DNA of 64,000 bases. Origin: an uncultured Clostridia bacterium. GTDB taxonomy: Bacteria > Bacillota > Clostridia > Oscillospirales > QAKW01. The stretch's first letter is position 1. Every line of letters starts with the position of its first letter. Below the pieces are notes generated by a model. It was not told the DNA's origin. It saw only the letters and a program-made list of their open reading frames with translations, and did not search any database. This document shows positions 56,413-64,000 of this stretch, piece after piece. The stretch spans positions 42,121 through 106,120 of the forward strand of contig CALXGQ010000030.1 in the NCBI GenBank assembly GCA_944387895.1. Reading direction: 5' to 3'. Made by a program: the position numbers and the translations under genes.

Positions 56413-57809
56413 TGAAACGCTTGAGGCCAATGCTGATCCTGGCCGGATCGGCGCTGGTTCTGGGAGTGATCCTTTGGGTCCTCGTGGCCTTTGTGCTGCC
56501 CCATGAGGAAGCCGGAGAGGAGAAGGGGAACTCCGTTGTTTTGATGGACGTGAATCTGGACGAAGCGGATTCCATCGCCATTCAAAACACCTTTGATGAA
56601 TATGTTCTGATGAAGGAGGCTATCGGCTCCTATTATGTGGAGGGCAAAAAGGGATACGAGGTCAATAACGATTCGGTTCTATCCCTGCTGGAATCCATCG
56701 GGAGCCTGACCGCAACAAGGAAGGTGGTGGACGCGCCCACGGAGGAGCAGCTGGAGAGCTATGGGCTGGCTTCACCGGCCGGCACGCTGAAGGTCACCGA
56801 TGATGAAGACGTTTATGAATTCAGCTTTGGCACCACCTCCTCTTCCGGCAACTACTATACGCAGCTTGCGGGCGACCCGGCCGTTTATCTGGTGGATACC
56901 ACCGTTCCGGATGTGGTTCTGCTTTCCCGCTATCAGTTTTATACCGACGTCATGATTGATTATACCGGCGAAACGGAGGATCTGGAGAACCTCACCGATA
57001 TCATCATCGGCGGCAGCGAGCGGGAGCAGGAGATCAAGGTCAAGATGAATGAGCTGGCGGAGGACGAGGTCGGTTCTGCGTATATGATGGTCGAACCGAT
57101 CTATCAGTCCTTTTCCTCCGCCATTCAGGATGAGCTCAACGAGCTGCTTCTCGGGCTGACGACCTGCTCCGTGGTGGGGGACGATACCAGCGAAGAGGCG
57201 CTGAAGAACTATGATCTGGACGATCCTCATTATGTTTTGACCTATATTCTGGACGAAGAAACCACCACGATTTATTTCGGACGCACCAGCGATACCGGGA
57301 ATCGGTACTGCTATGTTGAGGGCGGGAAGTTTGTCCACTCCATCGACGCGACGCTGACGGAATGCCTGGGCGAGCCGCTGAAATCCTACTGCGAGGATAT
57401 GATCTATACCCGGTCGGCGGACAGTCTTTCCGGCATCAAGGTGACAAACGGCGAAAAGACCTATACCATTGTCATCGGCGAGAAGGACGAGCAGGGGAAC
57501 TTCTATGTGACCATCAACAACAAGCAGGTGGACAGCGAGCTGTTCTCTGATTTCTATGCGCATATTCTGACCATCGGGATTACCGATCTCGGCCAGAAGG
57601 GCGACAGTACGGAGCCGTATCTGACGGTTATTTTCACCCTGGACGACGGAACGGAGGAAATCATGAACTTCTATTCCGTATCGGAGCTGAAATGCTTCTG
57701 CGAGCTGAACGGGACGGGGAATTTCTGGGTCAGCACGCTGAATGTGGATAAGATTCTGGAAAACGCCCAGAAGCTATACGACGGAGAAGTGATCTCCCTT
57801 GAGTGGTAA
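56409..57809 (+). CDS. DUF4340 domain protein, exported
   Basis: A 466-aa protein with one N-terminal helix (about 6-29) and an extracytoplasmic beta-rich region of tandem DUF4340-like units (YVEGKKGYEVNNDSVLSLLESIGSL, then TDDEDVYEFSFGTTSSSGNYYTQL, with related segments later at about 290-330 and 370-400). It overlaps gldG by 4 bases and completes the operon. In Clostridia this fourth gene regularly follows GldG-like genes. Its function is unknown. Confidence 0.85.
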   Translation: MMKRLRPMLILAGSALVLGVILWVLVAFVLPHEEAGEEKGNSVVLMDVNLDEADSIAIQNTFDEYVLMKEAIGSYYVEGKKGYEVNNDSVLSLLESIGSLTATRKVVDAPTEEQLESYGLASPAGTLKVTDDEDVYEFSFGTTSSSGNYYTQLAGDPAVYLVDTTVPDVVLLSRYQFYTDVMIDYTGETEDLENLTDIIIGGSEREQEIKVKMNELAEDEVGSAYMMVEPIYQSFSSAIQDELNELLLGLTTCSVVGDDTSEEALKNYDLDDPHYVLTYILDEETTTIYFGRTSDTGNRYCYVEGGKFVHSIDATLTECLGEPLKSYCEDMIYTRSADSLSGIKVTNGEKTYTIVIGEKDEQGNFYVTINNKQVDSELFSDFYAHILTIGITDLGQKGDSTEPYLTVIFTLDDGTEEIMNFYSVSELKCFCELNGTGNFWVSTLNVDKILENAQKLYDGEVISLEW

Positions 57810-57820
57810 GAAAGCAAAAT

Positions 57821-57857
57821 AAAAAAGCCTCGTTGCCGAACGCAACGAGGCTTTTTT
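57821..57857. terminator. Bidirectional terminator
   Basis: A 16-bp stem AAAAAAGCCTCGTTGC/GCAACGAGGCTTTTTT (57821-57836/57842-57857) between the DUF4340 gene and the converging LRR gene. Confidence 0.93.
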
Positions 57858-57864
57858 GTTGGAT

Positions 57865-59586
57865 TCAGCGCAGGATCACGTCGAGGGAGGCGGGAAGCCC
57901 TGCGGTGGAGCAGCTTTCGCCGCAGATCAGAACGGTGAGGGCGGTGCAGCTGCTCAGGGCGGTGGCGTCGGTCACATTGGTGTTGGCGATATCCAGATAT
58001 TCCAGCGTCGTGGAGCCGGCCAGGAACGAAACGTCGCTGATCTGCGTATCGGCCGCCGTCAGCACCGTCAGACCGGTCTGGTTTTTCAGGTGGGAGATAT
58101 CCGCCAGCGGATTATTGCTGACGTAAAGCTCCGTGACCTGATTTTTGAAGGTGGAGAGCGAGGCGATCTCGTTCCCCTCCGCCAGCAGAACCTTCAGCGA
58201 CGTGCAGCCGCTGACTACGCTCAGGGAGGCCAGCCCGCACTCGGAGATGTCCAGATAGGTCAGGGAGGAGAGGCTGGCAAGCTTTTTGACGTTGGCGGGC
58301 GTGTTGTTCCGAAGAAACAGCTCCGTCAGATTTTTCAGCCCGGTCAGGGGCGCAAGATCGGAGATGTAGTTGTCGGAGATGTCCAGCGTGCTCAGATCGG
58401 TCAGGTTCTTCAGTCCGTCCAGCTCGCTGAGGTTGTTCCCGGAAAGGGAAAGGTATGTCAGGTTCGGAAAGGCCTCCAGCGCCGAGGAGGAGGCGATGTC
58501 GTTGTCGGAGGCGTTCAGATAGGTCAGCTGCTGGAGGGCGGAGATGCCGTCCAGCGCGGTGATGCAGTTGTCGCTGATATCCAGCTCCGTCAGCCCGGTC
58601 AGGGCGTTGACCGCCGCCAGATCCGCGTCGGAAAGGGCGCAGCCGGTGATATAAAGCTGCGAAAGGCCGGAAAGCCCCGCCAGCGGCGTATAGTCGTCGA
58701 TCAGAAGCTCATTGTTGAGGGAAAGGGTTTTCAGCGCCGGCAAATATTCCAGATCCTTCAGGCTGCGAATGCTGCCGTCGGCCATCCCGCTGGAAAGCTC
58801 CGTCACCGCCGTCAGCTGGGAGGCCTGAAGGGTGCCGGAAGGCCGGTCCAGCGCGGCGCGGACCATGGCTTCAACCTTTGTATCGGTAAATTCGATGGCT
58901 TCATTGGCGTTGTCGATTTCGTAGTTGAGCTGTAAAATGGGCGAAACAAGCCCGTTCTCGCTCACCGCGATCGCGGTAAGGGTCGTGGTGGAGCTGATGG
59001 TAATGGGCTCTTTGTAGACGGTGGAGTTTATGGTGGGGGTTTCGCCGTTCAGCGTATAGTAGATCGTTTCTCCGTCCCGCCCGTCGATCGTCACCTTCTG
59101 GGTTTTGCTGTATTTCCCCTGAGCGGGGGAGTAGCTCAGATCGGTCGGCCGTTCGTCCTGTATTTTTTTATTTATGTAGGAATCCTCGATGTTGTCCAGA
59201 AATTCAGCCGCTTCCCCGATTTTTCCGGCGCCGACCAGCGCCTGAACCTTGCAGAGATAGAGGGATTCCGCTCCGCTCATTTTTTCAATGCCCTTTTCGG
59301 CGATTTGAACCGCTTCGTCGTAGTCCTTCAGCCCGATCAGGGCGTTTGCGTAGCCCAGGTAAATTTCTTCACGGTTTGATTTCAGGGTGAGGGCGGCGGA
59401 AAATTTATCGGCGGCCTTGCTGAAATCCTCCGCCTCCAGCGCGGCCTGACCCTGCCTGGTCAGGGACGTGGCGATCGGTCCGCGCAGAAAAAGCAGAAAA
59501 ACCAGCAGCCCGATGATCAAAGCCGCTCCGGCCGATAGCCCGAAGAGCACCCATTTGTTTCTCATCCATGCGGGAAGACGTTCCAT
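57865..59586 (-). CDS. Membrane-anchored TPR and leucine-rich-repeat protein
   Basis: A 573-aa protein. One membrane helix (about 15-38) is followed by TPR-like repeats (about 42-145: AALEAEDFSKAADKFSAALTL, AIGLKDYDEAVQIAEKG), a chitobiase/sugar-binding-like beta domain (about 150-225: IYYTLNGETPTINSTVYKEPIT) and about 12 internalin-type LRRs of 22 residues (about 270-560, pattern LTxLxLSxNxISD). Everything after the helix would be outside. Start chosen at 59586, 10 bases after GGAGG; the ATG at 59595 touches the site. Its gene converges with the GldA-type operon; relation unknown. Confidence 0.87.
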   Translation of the reverse strand: MERLPAWMRNKWVLFGLSAGAALIIGLLVFLLFLRGPIATSLTRQGQAALEAEDFSKAADKFSAALTLKSNREEIYLGYANALIGLKDYDEAVQIAEKGIEKMSGAESLYLCKVQALVGAGKIGEAAEFLDNIEDSYINKKIQDERPTDLSYSPAQGKYSKTQKVTIDGRDGETIYYTLNGETPTINSTVYKEPITISSTTTLTAIAVSENGLVSPILQLNYEIDNANEAIEFTDTKVEAMVRAALDRPSGTLQASQLTAVTELSSGMADGSIRSLKDLEYLPALKTLSLNNELLIDDYTPLAGLSGLSQLYITGCALSDADLAAVNALTGLTELDISDNCITALDGISALQQLTYLNASDNDIASSSALEAFPNLTYLSLSGNNLSELDGLKNLTDLSTLDISDNYISDLAPLTGLKNLTELFLRNNTPANVKKLASLSSLTYLDISECGLASLSVVSGCTSLKVLLAEGNEIASLSTFKNQVTELYVSNNPLADISHLKNQTGLTVLTAADTQISDVSFLAGSTTLEYLDIANTNVTDATALSSCTALTVLICGESCSTAGLPASLDVILR

Positions 59587-59623
59587 ATCCGCCATGCCTC
59601 CTTATCTCATAAAGATTTAGATG

Positions 59624-59652
59624 ATTATACTATATATGCCGGATTTTTTCAA
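59624..59652 (-). promoter_or_regulatory. Promoter of the LRR gene
   Basis: TTGAAA (59647-59652), 17 bases, TATAAT (59624-59629) on the minus strand. Confidence 0.8.
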
Positions 59653-59702
59653 GTGTATGCGCATAAATATAATGAAAGGCGGCAATAAATAGGAGTGAGG
59701 TG

Positions 59703-59912
59703 ATGAAGATGAAAAAGCAGGCTCCAACCTATCGGGATGAGCTGATCAGCCTTCGGCAGCGGATCGATAATCTGGAAACAAAGCTTTCTCTGATCAATGA
59801 ACCGCTTCTGGTGGACGCGATTTCCTATGAACTGCTGGCGCTGCAGGCAAGAATGAATTTTTTGATTGTTTCCGCCAAAGAGGAATGGGGGACGCACCAA
59901 CAGACGTTGTAA
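59703..59912 (+). CDS. DUF2508 family small protein
   Basis: A 69-aa helical protein (two helices, about 8-30 and 36-62). The block LLVDAISYELLALQARMNFL matches the DUF2508/YaaL pattern of small Firmicute proteins, which often neighbour recA-type or cell-division genes. TAGGAGTGAGGTG lies before the ATG. Function unknown; it may lie in the same transcript as the binding-protein gene 140 bases downstream, but that gene has its own promoter. Confidence 0.7.
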   Translation: MKMKKQAPTYRDELISLRQRIDNLETKLSLINEPLLVDAISYELLALQARMNFLIVSAKEEWGTHQQTL

Positions 59913-59970
59913 AAAATGCACAAAATTCATCGACATCAATTGTTGATGTCTGCTAATTCGAAAATTTTTC

Positions 59971-59999
59971 TTGAAGTACTTCCCGAGGTATGCTATACT
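59971..59999 (+). promoter_or_regulatory. Promoter of the solute-binding lipoprotein gene
   Basis: TTGAAG (59971-59976), 17 bases, TATACT (59994-59999), about 55 bases before the ATG. Confidence 0.75.
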
Positions 60000-60053
60000 A
60001 TAAACGATATAATATATATCCATATAGTTCAGGCTATTTCAGGAGGTATTCAC

Positions 60054-62072
60054 ATGAGAGTCAGAAAAATCCTGGCAGGCTTGCTGGTGATGGTGGTGCT
60101 GGTTTCGATGGCCGGCTGTAACTATATCCAACGGCCTTCCGGCGCGGCCAATAACGGATCGGATATCAGCAGTAAATTGAGCGACCTGCTGATTATTCCC
60201 ACCTTTACTTATGAGGATCCCACAACGGAAGAAGAATATAATTACGTCGGGCCTCCTCTTGACGATGGTGAAGATGAGCCCGAACCGGACGACGGCGACG
60301 ATGAGCCCGTGATCGAGCCGGATCCGGAGCTGAGTCCCTTTACCTCCACCTTTACAGCGGAGACCCTGCTCAGCAAGATCGATGAGATGATCACCAACAT
60401 GAAGGTGACCCGCGGCGTTGCATACAGCGCCACCGGCGTCAGCGACGAGCTGCTTTCCGGCCGGTCGATCAAGGTCCTGGTTCCCGATGATTTCCCGATC
60501 GATGATGAAAACGAAGCGGTAGAAGCGCTTGCCGCCCAGTATAATTGTGCGGTAAACGTAAGAAGAGTCGGCACCGGCTCTGCCTATACTGCCGCCTGCC
60601 GCCGTGCGGTTCTTTCGGGCGATAGCGTGGATCTCATGTATGTGGATAACTCCAACTGGGGCGATGTCCATACCTTTACCCAGGCCATCAATTCCTACAT
60701 CAATCTGGAGTTGGGCGATGAGCTGAATACCTTCTCCTCGGTCTTTACGGAGAAGTTCTATACCATGGACGATCTGGATCAGGCAATCAAGCATTATCAT
60801 GTTGCCTCCGGCATCGGCGCTCCCTATCTGCTGGCCTATAATAAAGCCAATGTCCAGACGGCCACCCTTCAGGAATCCTCTGTAACTGATACGGAAGGCA
60901 GCACTACTGTATACCGCGAGATCAGCGTGACCGATCCCGTTGAGATGTATAACAACCGCACCTGGGGCATCGACGCCTTTACCGAAATGCTCAAAGCCAG
61001 CACCAGCGGAACCAACGTCGGCATCGCTTCGGTGATGGACGCCATCAACGGTCTGGATATCTGGTATGGCATGGAGGACTGCATGGGCTTTAACCTCAGC
61101 GCCAATACCGGGATGTCTACGCTGGTGATGGATGCTGCCAAGAGCAAGAATGTGGACACGGTGCAGTCCTGGTACTGGACCGTCAAGGGCACGGACTCCG
61201 TCAACTTTGTGGGCGCCTTCGAGAACGCCTCCGCGTGGAGCACCGGAACGATTTATGAAAAACTGTTCAACCGCTATACCGGAACAGACGCGGTGAAGAG
61301 CTATTCCTTCCTGGCCTGTGAACTCACCGATTTCGATGAAGTATACGCGATGGGCGAGCTGACGGCTTCCGATTGGGATTTTGTCGCTTATCCCTATGGC
61401 GAAACTTATGAAGATACCTACCGTGCGATGACCGCCGAGGACTTTGCTTCTAAAGTTCAGGCGGACGAGGAGAGCGCTGCTGCCGGCGATGATTCCTATG
61501 CCAAGGAAATCGTTACTCCGGTTGCCGGTTGGGCCGGCGGATTTGCCGTGATGAAGACCTGCCAGAATCCCTCTGTCGCCCTTCGCATTGCCGAAGAGTA
61601 TACCAAGATCTGGAAGGCCGAGTATGAAACTCCTTATCTTGAGTTGATGACAACGGAGCAGCAGGATCGGTATCAGGACATGAAAGAGAACATCGGGATC
61701 TCCTGTGTTCGTGCATGGGCTGAAAAGGCTGTGGACGTCAATGCCGTTTATCCGGAATACAGCAAGTATTTCTATGGCAACGGCAATGGTATGTCTAATA
61801 CTGTGGAAGGGCAGGATCCGGATGTTGCCGCAACGAACCGGGCTTATTTCCTGGGTCTGACCTTCTTTGATAATAATGCCGCTCTGGTAACCCAGCCGAT
61901 GTACCATAAGGATGAAATCAATACGATTTATGATCCGGCGATCCATACGACCTGGAGTGCTTTCATGGAAGGCGCACCGAATCAGGAGATCGACGGCGTG
62001 AAGGATACCGGCCGTGTTTCTCAGATTCTGAACGCCAGCTTGCTGCCGACTACCATTTTGTTCGAGTGGTAA
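60054..62072 (+). CDS. Large extracellular solute-binding lipoprotein
   Basis: A 672-aa protein. The signal peptide ends at a lipobox (LVSMAGC, acylated Cys about 22), followed by an acidic linker (DDGEDEPEPDDGDDEP) and a family-1-type solute-binding domain (about 135-660: IKVLVPDDFPIDDENEAVEALAAQY, DLMYVDNSNWGDVHTFTQAI, WAGGFAVMKTCQNPSVALRIAEEYTK). The protein is longer than usual (about 450 aa). No permease or ATPase adjoins, so its partner is elsewhere or it works as a sensor. AGGAGG precedes the ATG by 7 bases. Confidence 0.82.
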   Translation: MRVRKILAGLLVMVVLVSMAGCNYIQRPSGAANNGSDISSKLSDLLIIPTFTYEDPTTEEEYNYVGPPLDDGEDEPEPDDGDDEPVIEPDPELSPFTSTFTAETLLSKIDEMITNMKVTRGVAYSATGVSDELLSGRSIKVLVPDDFPIDDENEAVEALAAQYNCAVNVRRVGTGSAYTAACRRAVLSGDSVDLMYVDNSNWGDVHTFTQAINSYINLELGDELNTFSSVFTEKFYTMDDLDQAIKHYHVASGIGAPYLLAYNKANVQTATLQESSVTDTEGSTTVYREISVTDPVEMYNNRTWGIDAFTEMLKASTSGTNVGIASVMDAINGLDIWYGMEDCMGFNLSANTGMSTLVMDAAKSKNVDTVQSWYWTVKGTDSVNFVGAFENASAWSTGTIYEKLFNRYTGTDAVKSYSFLACELTDFDEVYAMGELTASDWDFVAYPYGETYEDTYRAMTAEDFASKVQADEESAAAGDDSYAKEIVTPVAGWAGGFAVMKTCQNPSVALRIAEEYTKIWKAEYETPYLELMTTEQQDRYQDMKENIGISCVRAWAEKAVDVNAVYPEYSKYFYGNGNGMSNTVEGQDPDVAATNRAYFLGLTFFDNNAALVTQPMYHKDEINTIYDPAIHTTWSAFMEGAPNQEIDGVKDTGRVSQILNASLLPTTILFEW

Positions 62073-62082
62073 TTAAATAGTA

Positions 62083-62117
62083 AAAAAAAGGGGATGTTTG
62101 CAGCATCCCCTTTTTTT
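62083..62117 (+). terminator. Terminator of the binding-protein gene
   Basis: GGGGATG (62090-62096) and CATCCCC (62104-62110) with A-rich and T-rich flanks extending the stem; seven T end it. Confidence 0.9.
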
Positions 62118-62482
62118 AAGTGGTTGCCGCAGATGGCGCAGTACGCTTTGTCCGGCGGGGTATTCTTTGCACCGGCGGAGCACGCCGCTTTTAGCAGGGT
62201 TGTTCCGATGGGTGGCTTTGTCGGCGGGGTGTGGCCCTCTCCGCTCGGGTTATTTCGGCGTTGCGGCGGGAAAGGGGCGCTTCCTGCTCCGGGCCGAAGC
62301 CGGAACCGGAACCGCCCGCCTGCCCTGATCGGATGTCTGCGCCCGCCACCCTGATCGGGAGCCTGTTGCGGGCGGGTTTTTCCCGGTGCGGAGCGCCTGA
62401 TCGGGCTGGTCTTTTTCCGTCGCGGAGAACCTGCCGCGGCGCGGGTTTAAATACGGAGAATATAGGAGGAAGGAGGGAGAAT
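62118..62482. other. Gene-free GC-rich spacer
   Basis: I see no gene here. CCTGATCGG occurs three times (about 62323, 62350 and 62397), and GCCCGC/GCGGGC (about 62341-62372) could form a hairpin followed by TTTTT, a possible plus-strand terminator. No consensus promoter is visible before the gene at 62483. Confidence 0.5.
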
Positions 62483-63328
62483 ATGTTTCAAAAGCGGCGC
62501 AGAGCCATTGCAGAAGGACGAGGCATCTTATATGCTGTTATGACGATCCTTGCGTTTCTGCTGTTGTTTTTATTGTCGCTGGGCGGACTTTTTTTATTTC
62601 ATATCAACAAGGATTTTTATACCACCTTCCGCCTTCAGTTAAACCGTGGCTTTTACTGGTCCGCCGCGTTGATTCTTGTTTTTTCTTCTGTTTTATATAC
62701 GCCTTTTTCATATGGGATATCGCAATACTTTATCCTTTCCGCCCAGGGCGAAGCGAATTTTCGGGCGATTTTTTTCCTGTTTCGTAATCCGGTTTTGCTG
62801 ACTAAGGCCACGATTGTTTCCATTTTGAAAAAGCTGCTGGTGTATCTGGAGCGGCTTTTGGTTCTTTTTCTTGCGGCGATGGTTGAGGTTTTGCTGTTTT
62901 TTATCGGATTGATCATCTCCGGAGAGAATATTTTTTCTGTCCACGAGAACCCCTTTCTGCTGGCTGCCGAATTTATGCTGGGCTCGCCCTGGCTGGTCGG
63001 CCTTTCCATCGGGCTCTGGTGCGGCGTATTGATCGGCATGATGGTGATCTATCTGCGGTATGTTCTCTGTAAATATGTGCTGCTCCGATTCCCGGACGCA
63101 GGTATTTTGCAGGCGATCCAAATCGGCCGGCGCTCCATCCGGGGGCATATGGTGCAGACCTTTCTTTTTTATCTGCGCTACGGCGCGTTCTGCGTCCTGA
63201 CGGTGATTTCCTTCGGCCTGACCGCCCGGCTGGCGGACGCGGCGAACCACCAGAGCTTTTCCGAATATGCCTGCGGGCTGGTAGACGAAGGCTGGAAGGA
63301 ATATTGCCGCCGCCGCAGCCTGCGCTGA
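62483..63328 (+). CDS. Polytopic membrane protein of unknown function
   Basis: A 281-aa protein with about six membrane helices (for example MTILAFLLLFLLSLGGLFLF and LVLFLAAMVEVLLFFIGLII) and a short cytosolic N-terminus rich in Arg/Lys (FQKRRRA). GRRSIRGH precedes the final helix. The layout resembles small integral proteins such as the DUF975 group, but I cannot claim that family. GGAGGAAGGAGGGAGA precedes the ATG at 62483. Confidence 0.72.
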   Translation: MFQKRRRAIAEGRGILYAVMTILAFLLLFLLSLGGLFLFHINKDFYTTFRLQLNRGFYWSAALILVFSSVLYTPFSYGISQYFILSAQGEANFRAIFFLFRNPVLLTKATIVSILKKLLVYLERLLVLFLAAMVEVLLFFIGLIISGENIFSVHENPFLLAAEFMLGSPWLVGLSIGLWCGVLIGMMVIYLRYVLCKYVLLRFPDAGILQAIQIGRRSIRGHMVQTFLFYLRYGAFCVLTVISFGLTARLADAANHQSFSEYACGLVDEGWKEYCRRRSLR

Positions 63329-63410
63329 CGGCAGAGGGTCTCTGAAACCGCCCAATTCCGAAAACATTTTCCCAAAGCCCGCCGCATTAAGCGTGGTGTT
63401 TTAAGAAAAA

Positions 63411-63438
63411 AGAGAGGGACGGCTGTATGTCGTCCCTC
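63411..63438 (-). terminator. Terminator downstream of the recombinase remnant
   Basis: GAGGGACG/CGTCCCTC stem; on the minus strand TCTTTTTT follows. It would end the recombinase transcript, 90 bases after its stop. On the plus strand six A, not T, follow the stem. Confidence 0.75.
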
Positions 63439-63529
63439 AAAAAATTCTTATCTCACCGCCGCATTGCGGCGGGCTTTTGAGAGCGATGTGTGTTTTTTAG
63501 CTGTTATTTTGCGCAAAACCCGGCAGTTT

Positions 63530-64000
63530 TTAAACTTTCTCGGCATTGTAGGTTTTGCAACACTCATCTGAATCACACAAAGGCAATTTGGATGTGATAG
63601 TACCTGTTTTTCCCGCACCGGATATGTAACCGGTTGCCCGGAAGAAGTCATCGTAATCTTCTTTCGAGCAACCTTTGATGAAGATGTGGCAGTGACGCTC
63701 ATCATTTTCATCGGTAATATAAATCCGCTCCACAAAGGTTTATATCAGCGTTACCAGCACATCCGGCTGTGCGTCCTCTGCGTATTTACCGAAGGACAAC
63801 AGCCTTTCTTTTATTTCTTCAATATTTCGGACAGCGTACATCTGATTTAGCTTGCTGCCTTCTAACTTTTCAAGTAGGATGCCAATTTCACGCAATTCGT
63901 TGGATAGGTCTTGTATATCTTTCTGAATAAAGCGTTTCAGGTCATCACCAGCATCACGCATATTTTTAACCTGATTGGAAATTGCCGTTTCAAGCTGTGC
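63530..64000 (-). pseudogene. C-terminus of a site-specific recombinase, interrupted by a stop
   Basis: The frame entering from the right edge reads AQLETAISNQVKNMRD, then NELREIGILLEKLEG and EDAQPDVLVTLI, and meets TAA at 63742-63740. The same frame continues TFVERIYITDENDERHCHIF...CKTYNAEKV to a second stop at 63530. The helical part followed by VLVTLI-x-TFVERIYIT matches the C-terminus of large serine recombinases of clostridial mobile elements, so a single nonsense codon has broken it. The AT-rich composition differs from the neighbours. A sequencing error is the alternative. The element lies mostly beyond base 64000. Confidence 0.65.

Noticed and set aside
63448..63735. 95-aa minus-strand frame at the recombinase remnant
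   Set aside because: It is another frame of the same DNA; the frame continuing from 64000 with the single TAA preserves the recombinase-like sequence better.

Overview
The window looks like a chromosomal segment of a Gram-positive anaerobe of the class Clostridia (an Oscillospiraceae-like gut organism is my guess). The evidence is a clear Spo0A, a zapA-maf-mreBCD-pbp2 cell-shape operon, a tryptophan T-box, a TPP riboswitch, a CcpA-type cre site, TTG/GTG starts with strong AGGAGG sites, and a fairly GC-rich genome whose promoters still fit TTGACA-17-TATAAT. Nearly all of it is ordinary chromosome. Only the last 0.5 kb (a decayed recombinase) and perhaps the AT-rich pair near 29 kb look acquired.

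Layout. 1-0.7 kb: MarR regulator translationally coupled to an ABC exporter that runs off the left edge, with a palindromic operator. 0.7-3.9 kb: a repeat-bearing spacer, a secreted protein, and a LexA-like repressor divergent from an unusual leader region that precedes spo0A. 4.0-7.6 kb: a heterodimeric ABC exporter. 7.9-12.7 kb: an orphan soluble histidine kinase with galE, a CwlD-type amidase, and a DUF5685/DnaJ/zinc-ribbon membrane operon. 12.75-19.3 kb: a complete de novo thiamine operon (thiS-F-G-H-tenI-like-E-D-C) behind a TPP riboswitch. 19.3-28.3 kb: serS, an ATP-grasp protein with its XRE regulator, an E2-like acyltransferase, an SDR, a sugar isomerase-like protein, a UPF0371 protein and a MATE pump. 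28.3-29.3 kb: a divergent OB-fold/XRE pair.

29.4-35.5 kb: two tandem TrpXYZ-type ABC importers, with a tryptophan-specific T-box between them that controls only the downstream set directly. 35.5-41.7 kb: the zapA-maf-mreB-mreC-mreD-pbp2 operon, followed by a HAD hydrolase. 41.8-46.6 kb: an AEC transporter, an ECF-like sigma factor with a probable membrane-bound anti-sigma partner under a perfect cre site, and a U32 peptidase. 46.7-53.2 kb: a membrane protein, an acyl-CoA-synthetase-like protein without its catalytic motif, a MinD-like ATPase without the usual C-terminal membrane helix, mgsA, hisS and aspS. 53.2-59.6 kb: a GldA/permease/GldG/DUF4340 transport operon converging on a membrane-anchored TPR-LRR protein. 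59.7-63.3 kb: a DUF2508 protein, a large orphan substrate-binding lipoprotein and a membrane protein. 63.5-64 kb: the C-terminus of a site-specific recombinase with an in-frame stop.

I found no CRISPR array, rRNA, tRNA or intact insertion sequence. The observations most worth checking are the shared operator between the LexA-like repressor and the spo0A leader, the ANL-like/MinD-like pair, the DUF5685-DnaJ-zinc ribbon operon, and the tandem Trp transporters with asymmetric T-box control.
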